Origin: UBA1181 sp045601045
Lineage (GTDB): Bacteria; Bacteroidota; Bacteroidia; Bacteroidales; Paludibacteraceae
DNA length: 64,000 bases
Assembly: GCA_045601045.1 (NCBI GenBank)
Contig: JAZRZA010000073.1
Location: 40,015-104,014 of the forward strand
Reading direction: 5' to 3'
Of the stretch, positions 32,201 to 39,239 are shown in pieces (the stretch's first letter is position 1; the number at the start of each line of letters is the position of its first letter). The notes under the pieces were generated by a model. It ran no database searches. It saw only the letters and a list, made by a program, of their open reading frames with translations, and had not been told where the DNA came from. Position numbers and translations under genes: made by a program.

Positions 32201-33709
32201 GATTTGAAGAATGTGAACCCTACCGCTGCTGTCAGCGTGAAATTGGTGGCTGAGAGCGGTGTGGGAACCATCGCCGCAGGTGTGGCGAAGGCGAAGGCCG
32301 ACTTGATCGTCATCTCCGGTGCGGAGGGTGGAACAGGTGCCAGCCCAGTGAGCTCAATGCGTTTCGCGGGTATCAGCCCTGAGATCGGTTTGGCCGAGAC
32401 ACAACAGACACTCGTATTGAATGGCCTACGCGGTCAAGTTCGTTTGCAGACAGACGGTCAGTTGAAGACCGCAAGAGATGTGGTCGCTATGGCGATGCTT
32501 GGTGCGGACGAGTTCGCGTTCGGTACGTTGCCGCTTATCGTCCTTGGTTGCGTGATGATGCGTAAGTGTAATACCAATACTTGTCCAGTCGGTGTGGCGA
32601 CACAAGATGAGCGCCTACGCGCAAGATTCTTGGGCAAGGCTGATTATGTAGTGAACTTCTTCACCTTCCTTGCGGAGCATGTCCGTGAGTATTTGGCGGA
32701 GATCGGCGCGAAGTCATTGAAGGAGATCATCGGACGTTCCGACCTTCTCGATGTGAAACCAATTGACGCTAACTCAAAGCAAGCCACCATCGATTTCGGT
32801 CGTTTGTTGCACAAGTACGAGAGCGACAAGCCACTCTATTGGGATCGCAGTTCGTTCACCAAGGTGGAGGGCGTGAAGGATGAGGAGATCATCAAGGCTG
32901 CCGCTGCGGCAATTGAGAAGAAAGAAGAGGTGAATTTGGATTACACCATCAAGAATACCGATCGTGCGGCTTGTACGATGCTTTCAGGAGTTATCGCCAA
33001 GAAGTATGGAGAGGCTGGTCTTCCAGATTCTACAATCAATATTAAATATAAGGGTTCAGCAGGACAATCATTTGGTGCTTTCGCCGTGAAGGGTGTGAAC
33101 ATCAAGTTGGAGGGTGAGTGTAACGACTACTTTGGAAAGGGACTTTCTGGTGGACGTATCTCGATCCTTCCTCCTCAAAGAATCAACTCTGGCTATGTAG
33201 CTGAGGATAATATCATCGCAGGTAATACTGGACTTTATGGTGCGACCACCGGTGAGTTGTATGTCAACGGTCGTGTGGGTGAACGTTTTGGTGTCCGTAA
33301 CTCAGGTGCCACAGCGGTGATCGAAGGAGCAGGTGACCACTGCTGCGAGTATATGACTGGCGGTCGTGTGGTTGTCTTGGGTGAGACGGGTAGAAACTTC
33401 GCTGCCGGTATGTCTGGTGGTGTGGCTTACGTCTGGGACAAGAATCATACCTTCGACTACTTCTGCAACATGGATATGGTGGAGATCAACTTGCTCGAAG
33501 AGGATAGCCAACGTAAAGAGTTGAAGGAGCTGATCCGTAAGCACTATCTCTACACAGGCTCTGCCCTTGCGGGAAGAATCTTGGATGATTGGAACAAATA
33601 TGTCGAGGAGTTCGTCGTAGTCGTTCCTATCGAATACAAGAGAGTTCTCCAAGAAGAGAAGATGAAGAGATTACAAGAGAAGATTGCGGACATCGCAAGA
33701 GACTATTAA
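29231..33709 (+). CDS. gltB: Glutamate synthase large subunit
   Basis: 1492 residues. Transfers the amide of glutamine to 2-oxoglutarate. Domains: class II glutamine amidotransferase near the N-terminus with the nucleophilic Cys in EHDACGVGMVVN (mature chain probably begins at that Cys after removal of ~14 residues), a central domain, an FMN-binding barrel (GEGGEDNDRY, AKPGEGGQLPG, ISPPPHHDIYSIEDLAQLI) with the 3Fe-4S cysteines in CVMMRKCNTNTCPVG, and the C-terminal GXGXG beta-helix (~1230-1420). It works with GltD encoded 30 nt downstream. Together with glnN it forms the GS-GOGAT cycle. Confidence 0.97.
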   Translation: MEKGLYSSAYEHDACGVGMVVNIHGGKSHELVDNALHVLENMEHRGAETRDKTGDGAGILIQIPHEFILLNGIPVPEKGRYGTGLVFMPKEKKVQENILSIMIDEVEREGLSIMHMRDVPTHSEALGKAAHEVEPDIKQIFVTGVSDADVEKFEQILYKVRKRIENRIDHEDFYICSLSSKNIIYKGMLTSGQLRRYFDDLSHPNFTSGLALVHSRFSTNTFPKWKLAQPFRYLCHNGEINTVRGNRGWMKARESVLSSPVLGDIKDIRPILQEGMSDSASLDNVFEFLVMSGMSLPQAMAILVPESFNDKNPISEELKAFYEYYSILMEPWDGPAALMFSDGRFAGGMLDRNGLRPSRYTITKSGMMVVASEVGVMDFEPGDVVSKGRLQPGKILLIDTQEGKIYYDGEIKEKLAKEHPYRQWLSTNRIQLESLKSGRHVNNAVENFDRKLIHFGFGQEDIDKTLVPMCTTGQEPVAAMGNDTPLAVISDKPQVFFNYFRQQFAQVTNPAIDPIREELVMSLTEYIGRVGSGILTPDESNCKMVRLPQPVLTNTELDILCNIRYKGFVTRKLSTVFDVAKGESGLQNALDALCKEAEKSVEEGVNYIILSDRDVDDKHAAIPSLLAVSAVHHYLISVQKRVQTALIVESGEIREVMHAALLLGYGASAICPYMTFAVIDDLVKKHKIQEEYATAEKNYIKAVDKGLKKIMSKMGISTIRSYRGAKIFESIGLSENLLRKYFGTEISSIGGIGIKEIAKDAARLHEAAFKPATMEGLPNNGLFNYRKDGIEHAWNPETIANLQIATRLGSYKKFKEWEAMVDQKENPIFIRDFFNFKKLGVAVPVEQVEPVESIVKHFVSAAMSFGALSIEAHEALALAMNKLGARSNTGEGGEDNDRYHTDVDGVSLSSKIKQIASGRFGVTAEYLVNAEEIQIKVAQGAKPGEGGQLPGFKVNQIIAKTRNAIPGISLISPPPHHDIYSIEDLAQLIFDLKNVNPTAAVSVKLVAESGVGTIAAGVAKAKADLIVISGAEGGTGASPVSSMRFAGISPEIGLAETQQTLVLNGLRGQVRLQTDGQLKTARDVVAMAMLGADEFAFGTLPLIVLGCVMMRKCNTNTCPVGVATQDERLRARFLGKADYVVNFFTFLAEHVREYLAEIGAKSLKEIIGRSDLLDVKPIDANSKQATIDFGRLLHKYESDKPLYWDRSSFTKVEGVKDEEIIKAAAAAIEKKEEVNLDYTIKNTDRAACTMLSGVIAKKYGEAGLPDSTINIKYKGSAGQSFGAFAVKGVNIKLEGECNDYFGKGLSGGRISILPPQRINSGYVAEDNIIAGNTGLYGATTGELYVNGRVGERFGVRNSGATAVIEGAGDHCCEYMTGGRVVVLGETGRNFAAGMSGGVAYVWDKNHTFDYFCNMDMVEINLLEEDSQRKELKELIRKHYLYTGSALAGRILDDWNKYVEEFVVVVPIEYKRVLQEEKMKRLQEKIADIARDY

Positions 33710-33739
33710 TTGATGTAGAATTAATTAGGAGTTAAGATT

Positions 33740-35086
33740 ATGGGAAATCCAAAAGCATTTTTGACCGTCCCTCGTAAAGAGGCAGGTTATCGACCTATAA
33801 ACGACCGTATCCACGATTTTGGAGAGGTTGAACAGACATTGAATACCCGTGACCGCCAAGAGCAGGCGAGCCGTTGTATGGATTGTGGAGTGCCTTTCTG
33901 CCATTGGGCATGTCCGCTTGGTAACAAGGATCCAGAATGGAATGACGCTATCTACCGCGGTGATTGGGAGGGTGCATATAAGTTGTTGAAGAAGACCAAC
34001 GACTTCCCAGAGTTCACTGGACGTATCTGTCCAGCGCTTTGCGAGAAGGCTTGTGTCCTCTACCACACGACTGGCGAGGCGGTTACCAACCGTGAGAACG
34101 AATGTTCCATCGCTGAGCGTGCCTTCCAAGAGGGATATGTGACCATCGAACATCCAACCCGCAACGGCAAGCGTGTCGCTGTCATCGGAGCGGGTCCTGC
34201 CGGATTGGCTGCCGCCAACCAACTCAACTACAAGGGTTATGAGGTGACTGTCTTCGAGAAGAATGAGGCTGCCGGTGGTTTGATGAGATATGGTATTCCA
34301 AACTTCAAGCTCAACAAGCAGATCATCGACCGTCGTATTGATGTGATGGAGCAAGAGGGCGTTAAGTTCCTCTACAACCAAGATATCGCGGCAGACAAGT
34401 TGCCTGAGGGATTCGATGCATACGTCATCGCCACAGGTACGCCACAAGCGCGTGATTTGAAGGCGCCAGGTCGTGAGTTGAAGGGAATCCACCTCGCATT
34501 GGAGTTGCTTTCACAACAAAATAGAGTACTAGCAGGTATGAAGTTCAAACCTGAGGAGTTGGTAAACTGCAAGGGTAAGAAGGTGCTTGTTATCGGTGGT
34601 GGTGATACAGGTAGTGACTGTATCGGTACCGCTCACCGTCAGGGAGCTGTCAGTGTGACTCAAATCGAGATCATGCCAAAGCCGCCAGTAGGACATAACG
34701 ACAGCACACCATGGCCAAACTGGCCAGTCATCCTCAAGACTACCTCTTCACACGAGGAGGGTTGCGACCGTCGTTGGTTGCTCAACACCAACCAATTCAT
34801 CGGTGATGAGAAGGGTTGTGTAAAGCAAGTTGAGGTGGAAGGTGTAATCTGGGAGCCAAATCCAGAGGGTGGTCGTCCAATCATGAAGTTGGATGGCAAT
34901 AAGGAGATCATCGAGGCTGATATCGTCTTCTTGGCGATGGGATTCATCAAACCAGAACAGCCAGCTTTCCCGTCAAATGTCTTTGTGGCAGGTGATGCCG
35001 CTTCAGGCGCTAGCCTAGTTGTCCGCGCCATCGCAAGTGGAAGAAAGATTGCTGAATCTGTTGATAAGTATTTGTCATCTAAGTAA
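33740..35086 (+). CDS. gltD: Glutamate synthase small subunit
   Basis: 448 residues. Feeds electrons from NAD(P)H to GltB. Seen: two cysteine clusters for 4Fe-4S centres (CMDCGVPFCHWACPLGN and GRICPALCEKACV), FAD loop VIGAGPAGLAAANQL with GGLMRYGIPNFKLNK, and the pyridine-nucleotide loop VIGGGDTGSDCIGTAHRQGA. Follows gltB by 30 nt with an AGGAG-like site before the ATG. Confidence 0.97.
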   Translation: MGNPKAFLTVPRKEAGYRPINDRIHDFGEVEQTLNTRDRQEQASRCMDCGVPFCHWACPLGNKDPEWNDAIYRGDWEGAYKLLKKTNDFPEFTGRICPALCEKACVLYHTTGEAVTNRENECSIAERAFQEGYVTIEHPTRNGKRVAVIGAGPAGLAAANQLNYKGYEVTVFEKNEAAGGLMRYGIPNFKLNKQIIDRRIDVMEQEGVKFLYNQDIAADKLPEGFDAYVIATGTPQARDLKAPGRELKGIHLALELLSQQNRVLAGMKFKPEELVNCKGKKVLVIGGGDTGSDCIGTAHRQGAVSVTQIEIMPKPPVGHNDSTPWPNWPVILKTTSSHEEGCDRRWLLNTNQFIGDEKGCVKQVEVEGVIWEPNPEGGRPIMKLDGNKEIIEADIVFLAMGFIKPEQPAFPSNVFVAGDAASGASLVVRAIASGRKIAESVDKYLSSK

Positions 35087-35106
35087 TATTTTAGTTTATT
35101 GGCCAT

Positions 35107-35134
35107 GTAGAGACGTGAGGTTTCACGTCTCTAC
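35107..35134. repeat. Perfect 12-bp palindrome of the GAGACG type between gltD and asnB
   Basis: GTAGAGACGTGA (35107-35118) pairs without mismatch with TCACGTCTCTAC (35123-35134). There is no T-run, so it is more likely a repetitive extragenic palindrome or an mRNA-stability element than a terminator. A related GAGACG...CGTCTC hairpin lies at 54350-54372. Confidence 0.6.
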
Positions 35135-35184
35135 AATATGGGCAATATAATTCCCCAGGGAATAGAACCTTAAATTTTAAGATT

Positions 35185-36843
35185 ATGTGTAGTATAACAG
35201 GCATATTCAACATACAAGGCGATACGAAGATGGTTCGTGAAAAGGCACTTCGTATGTCTCAAAAATTGAGACACCGCGGTCCAGATTGGTCAGGTATTTA
35301 TTGTGGTAAAACAGCGGTTCTTGCCCATGAGCGACTCTCTATCGTTGACCCTCTTTCAGGTGGTCAACCGCTTATTTCACCAGATGGTAAGCATATCTTG
35401 TGCGTGAACGGTGAGATCTACAATCACAAGGAAATCCGTCGTTGCAGTGATTACCAATTCCAAACGGGTAGCGACTGCGAGAGCATCTTGGCCCTTTATG
35501 CGGAAAAAGGAATCAACTTCTTGGAAGATTTGAATGGTATCTTTGCCTTCGCTCTTTACGATGAGGAGAAGGATGAATTCTTGATTGCTCGTGATCCAAT
35601 TGGTGTTATTCCTTTGTACATCGGTCATGATGCGGATGGAACTTTGTATGTGGCCAGTGAGTTGAAGGGTTTGGAGGGATTCTGCGAAGAGTATGAACCA
35701 TTCTTGCCAGGTCACTACTACTATAGCAAAGAGGGCGTGATGAAGCCTTACTATAAGAGAGATTGGATGGAGTACGACGCAGTGAAGAACAACCCTGCTT
35801 CCGCTCAAGATGTAAAGAATGCGTTGGAGGCAGCCGTAAAGCGTCAGTTGATGAGTGATGTTCCTTATGGTGTTCTTCTTTCAGGTGGTTTGGATAGTAG
35901 TGTCATCAGCGCCATCACCATGAAATATGCCGCAAAACGCGTCGAGAGCGATGATAAGAATGAGGCGTGGTGGCCTCGTCTCCACTCTTTCGCTGTTGGT
36001 TTGAAGGGCGCGCCAGACTTGGCGAAGGCCAAAGAGGTAGCTGATTTCATTGGTACGGTTCATCACGAGGTGAACTATACGATTCAAGAGGGTATCGACG
36101 CGATCCGTGATGTGATCTATTATATCGAGACATACGATGTGACAACTGTACGTGCCTCCACACCGATGTATCTCTTGGCCCGTGTCATCAAGAGCATGGG
36201 TATCAAAATGGTGCTTTCGGGTGAGGGAGCGGATGAGATCTTCGGTGGTTACTTGTATTTCCACAAAGCGCCATCCGCAGAGGAGTTCCACAAGGAGACT
36301 GTTCGTAAACTCGGCAAACTATACCAATACGACTGTTTGCGTGCCAACAAGAGTTTGGCCGCATGGGGTGTCGAGGGACGTGTGCCATTCCTAGACAAGG
36401 AGTTCTTGGATGTGGCGATGCGCTTGAACCCAGAATCGAAGATGTGCCCTGGAACTACCATGGAGAAGAAGATTGTCCGTGAGGCTTTCGAGGATATGCT
36501 TCCAGCCAGCGTGGCTTGGAGACAAAAGGAGCAATTCAGCGACGGTGTAGGTTACTCATGGATCGATACTTTGAAGCAAATCACCAGCGAGGCTGTTACC
36601 GACGAGATGATGGCGCATGCGGCTGAGCGCTTCCCAATCAATACTCCGATGAACAAGGAGGAGTATTATTACAGAACGATTTTCGAGGAGCACTTCCCAA
36701 GCGCAAGTGCGGCTAAGAGTGTTCCTCACGAGGCATCTGTGGCATGTTCCACTGCAATTGCGCTTGAGTGGGATGCGGCTTGGAAGAAGATGAATGATCC
36801 TAGCGGTCGTGCTGTAAAGGGTGTTCATGAACAAGCATATTGA
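35185..36843 (+). CDS. asnB: Asparagine synthetase B (glutamine-hydrolysing)
   Basis: 552 residues. N-terminal glutaminase with nucleophilic Cys2 (MCSITGIF), RHRGPDWSG, NGEIYNH; synthetase domain with the pyrophosphate loop LSGGLDSSVISAI and GEGADEIFGGY. Makes asparagine and glutamate from aspartate, glutamine and ATP, so it uses the product of glnN and returns glutamate. Last gene of the dapL-gltB-gltD-asnB series, 98 nt after gltD. Confidence 0.96.
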   Translation: MCSITGIFNIQGDTKMVREKALRMSQKLRHRGPDWSGIYCGKTAVLAHERLSIVDPLSGGQPLISPDGKHILCVNGEIYNHKEIRRCSDYQFQTGSDCESILALYAEKGINFLEDLNGIFAFALYDEEKDEFLIARDPIGVIPLYIGHDADGTLYVASELKGLEGFCEEYEPFLPGHYYYSKEGVMKPYYKRDWMEYDAVKNNPASAQDVKNALEAAVKRQLMSDVPYGVLLSGGLDSSVISAITMKYAAKRVESDDKNEAWWPRLHSFAVGLKGAPDLAKAKEVADFIGTVHHEVNYTIQEGIDAIRDVIYYIETYDVTTVRASTPMYLLARVIKSMGIKMVLSGEGADEIFGGYLYFHKAPSAEEFHKETVRKLGKLYQYDCLRANKSLAAWGVEGRVPFLDKEFLDVAMRLNPESKMCPGTTMEKKIVREAFEDMLPASVAWRQKEQFSDGVGYSWIDTLKQITSEAVTDEMMAHAAERFPINTPMNKEEYYYRTIFEEHFPSASAAKSVPHEASVACSTAIALEWDAAWKKMNDPSGRAVKGVHEQAY

Positions 36844-36865
36844 TTTAAGACTCTCATAATTGTTT

Positions 36866-36902
36866 GGGCTGTTCTCAGTGATGAGGGCAGCCCTTTTTTT
36901 AT
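36866..36902 (+). terminator. Terminator of asnB
   Basis: GGGCTG (36866-36871) pairs with CAGCCC (36888-36893) with a partial CTCA/TGAG inner stem, followed by T residues. Confidence 0.8.
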
Positions 36903-36992
36903 TAAGAATTAAGAATTATGAAACGATAGATCGAGGTCAATTAAGAAATTGCGAAAAATGGGCAGAAATTATTTTATATGTAAAAAATACAC

Positions 36993-37000
36993 TATATTTG
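36993..37000 (+). promoter_or_regulatory. -7 box of the first Rpn nuclease gene
   Basis: TATATTTG 28 nt before the ATG at 37028; it excludes starts further upstream. Confidence 0.6.
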
Positions 37001-37027
37001 TCATGCAATTTTAAAGATTATTTTACT

Positions 37028-37990
37028 ATGAAACTACATGTTGCAAACCCTATTTATGACACTGTCTTCAAATATTTGATGGAGGACGAGCGTTCAGCCA
37101 AGATTTTTCTCTCGGCGTTGTTAAAACAACAGGTGATAAAAGTGGAGATGAGACGCCATGAATATACCAATGTAAACCGTGAGTCGATTGCTATGTTCCG
37201 CATTGATTTTGCCGCTACAATGAAGATGGATGATGGAGGAGAAAAGTTGGTGCTTATTGAGTTACAGAAGACATGGTTGGAGACAGAGACCCTTCGGTTC
37301 CGTCAATATTTAGCTGTCCACTATGCCAATCCGGAAAATATTCTTCAAGAAAAAGACGCTGAAAGATACGCGGTACCGATGATTGCAGTATATTTGTTAG
37401 GTCATAATGTCGGTGAGATAGATGATCCTGTGATTTATGTAAAAAAGAGAGTTTACGATTATGACGGGAACGAGGTAATCAAAGGGAATCCCCATCTCTT
37501 TATTGATAGCTTGACTCATGATAGTATTTTCGTTCAGATTCCCAAGTTGGAGAGAGTCAGGTGTTACAATGGGTTGGATCGGGTATTAAGTGTTTTTGAT
37601 CAAACAAAAAAGAATATGGAGAATAGACATGTGCTTGAAATAGATGACGCTGTATATGGTGATGATGAAGATATGAAGTATCTTCTCAGACGCTTGGCGG
37701 CGGCTGCGTCGGATGCTGATCTTCGTCGAACCATGATTGTCGAAGACGAATATTATTCTGCCATTGAAAATCGTGATGCCGCTATTGCGAATAGGGATAA
37801 GCGTCTTGCTGAGCAAGATGCGCAAATAGCTAAGCAAGATGCGCGGATAGCTAAGCAAGATGCACACATCGCTGAACAAGATGAGCGCATAGCTCTTTTA
37901 GTTCGTATGTTGTTATCTGGTGGGCAATCGCCCGAGCAAATAGCTCTCTCCCTTAATATGTCTGTGAATGATCTGTCAAAGTACATTTAA
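37028..37990 (+). CDS. Rpn-type PD-(D/E)XK nuclease family protein with coiled-coil repeats
   Basis: About 320 residues from ATG 37028 (the frame stays open upstream, but the promoter box and the conserved MKLHVANPIYDTVFKYLMED start fix this position). The N-terminal ~190 residues belong to the PDDEXK_2/Rpn superfamily: FKYLMEDERSAKIFLSALL, FRIDFAATM with the catalytic Asp, and KLVLIELQKTW with the E-x-Q-K pair. Rpn proteins are recombination-promoting endonucleases, often labelled transposases although no insertion-sequence ends are visible. The C-terminal part has four heptads A(E/K)QDxxI encoded by 21-nt tandem repeats, then a helix-turn-helix-like end (GQSPEQIALSLNMSVNDLS). Confidence 0.8.
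   Translation: MKLHVANPIYDTVFKYLMEDERSAKIFLSALLKQQVIKVEMRRHEYTNVNRESIAMFRIDFAATMKMDDGGEKLVLIELQKTWLETETLRFRQYLAVHYANPENILQEKDAERYAVPMIAVYLLGHNVGEIDDPVIYVKKRVYDYDGNEVIKGNPHLFIDSLTHDSIFVQIPKLERVRCYNGLDRVLSVFDQTKKNMENRHVLEIDDAVYGDDEDMKYLLRRLAAAASDADLRRTMIVEDEYYSAIENRDAAIANRDKRLAEQDAQIAKQDARIAKQDAHIAEQDERIALLVRMLLSGGQSPEQIALSLNMSVNDLSKYI
37808..37891 (+). repeat. Four tandem 21-nt repeats inside the Rpn gene
   Basis: Units at 37808, 37829, 37850 and 37871, each beginning GCTRARCAAGATG, encode one heptad (AEQDAQI, AKQDARI, AKQDAHI, AEQDERI). In-frame repeats of this kind can change number by slippage and so alter coiled-coil length. Confidence 0.85.
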
Positions 37991-38387
37991 GTATTAGGAA
38001 CCATTAGTTTGATGAAGTCAATTAAGAGTTTCAGACCATTCGTGCTGTGACAAAATGTATCGTTTTGTTATAGATAACTATCATTTTGCTATCAATTCTT
38101 CAAAAATACAACCATTTTTCTTTGTCAAAACCGGTGAATCGCCTCTTTTTTGATCCATTTCAGTACCTAAAATGGACTATAATTAAATGTTGAAATTTAA
38201 AACCATAAGAAATTATTGTGTTATTGTTTTAAATTATAAGTAAATGTTCGAATTTTCTTTCGGAATGTAAATTTTTATTTTAAAACTAATATTTGCGACT
38301 CAATATGAATTAAATTGTGTGAATATGTAATATATTTGCATTGAAAATAAAGCAAAATGATAGTTAAACGCTAAAATTGCAAACAAT
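37991..38387 (+). promoter_or_regulatory. AT-rich control region of dapF-glnN with shared operators
   Basis: 397 nt without a gene. TATCGTTTTGTTA (38058-38070) and TATCATTTTGCTA (38079-38091) lie 21 bp apart, two helical turns. A further inverted copy AAGCAAAATGATA sits at 38350-38362, just after the -7 box TATATTTG (38331-38338) and so near the transcription start. These match the sites before dapL. Two upstream copies plus one at the start site would suit activation combined with repression. Confidence 0.55.
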
Positions 38388-39209
38388 ATGACAAATTCAA
38401 TCCGATTCACGAAGATGCATGGTGCTGGCAATGATTACATTTATGTAAATACATTGGCCTATCCCATCGCGGATCCTGAGCGGGCGGCTATCGAATGGAG
38501 CCGTTTCCATACGGGTATCGGATCGGATGGTTTGGTGTTGATTGGCAAGTCCGACAAGGCCGATTTTAGCATGCGTATTTTCAATGCCGATGGTTCGGAG
38601 GCGAAGATGTGTGGAAATGCTTCGCGCTGCATTGGCAAATATGTCTATGATCATCAGTTGACCGATAAGACCACCGTGACTTTGGAGACATTGTCGGGTA
38701 TTAAGGTCATTGAGTTGAAGATTGTGGACGGTGAGTGTGTCGGAGCGACAGTGGATATGGGTGAGCCGATCTTGAGCCAACCCTCCCAATGCGCCACGGC
38801 GGATGGTAGTCTAAACAACGAGGAGGGCGTCTTTGTATCGATGGGCAATCCCCATTTCGTCTGCTTCGTGAAGGATAGCGAAAGCCACGATGTGTCGGGT
38901 GAGGGAAAGAAGAGGGAATTTGATCCTATCTTCCCGGAGAGATGCAACATCGAGTTCGCCACCATTCGTCCAAACGGTTCTATCCGTATGAGGGTGTGGG
39001 AGCGAGGAAGCGGCATCACGATGGCTTGCGGAACAGGTGCCTGCGCCACAGCGGTAGCGGCATGCGTGAAGGGGTTGACAGGAAGAGAATCAGACATTGA
39101 AATGGATGGCGGAACGCTTCACATCGAGTGGCGTGACTCCGATAACCATATCTATATGACGGGCCCTGCGGCAACCGTTTTTGAAGGTGAACTAATAGAG
39201 AGAAATTAA
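38388..39209 (+). CDS. dapF: Diaminopimelate epimerase
   Basis: 273 residues. Interconverts LL- and meso-diaminopimelate with two active-site cysteines, seen in KMCGNASRCIGKYVYD and MACGTGACATAVAA; MHGAGNDYIYVN is the conserved start. It acts directly on the product of dapL, whose gene lies 10 kb upstream with the same operator motif. glnN follows 30 nt downstream. Confidence 0.96.
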   Translation: MTNSIRFTKMHGAGNDYIYVNTLAYPIADPERAAIEWSRFHTGIGSDGLVLIGKSDKADFSMRIFNADGSEAKMCGNASRCIGKYVYDHQLTDKTTVTLETLSGIKVIELKIVDGECVGATVDMGEPILSQPSQCATADGSLNNEEGVFVSMGNPHFVCFVKDSESHDVSGEGKKREFDPIFPERCNIEFATIRPNGSIRMRVWERGSGITMACGTGACATAVAACVKGLTGRESDIEMDGGTLHIEWRDSDNHIYMTGPAATVFEGELIERN

Positions 39210-39239
39210 GTACTAATATTAACCTAAAGATTAAAAATT

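Noticed and set aside
37808..37891. Short CRISPR-like repeats
   Set aside because: The 21-nt units are contiguous without spacers and are in frame as coiled-coil heptads, so they are coding repeats.
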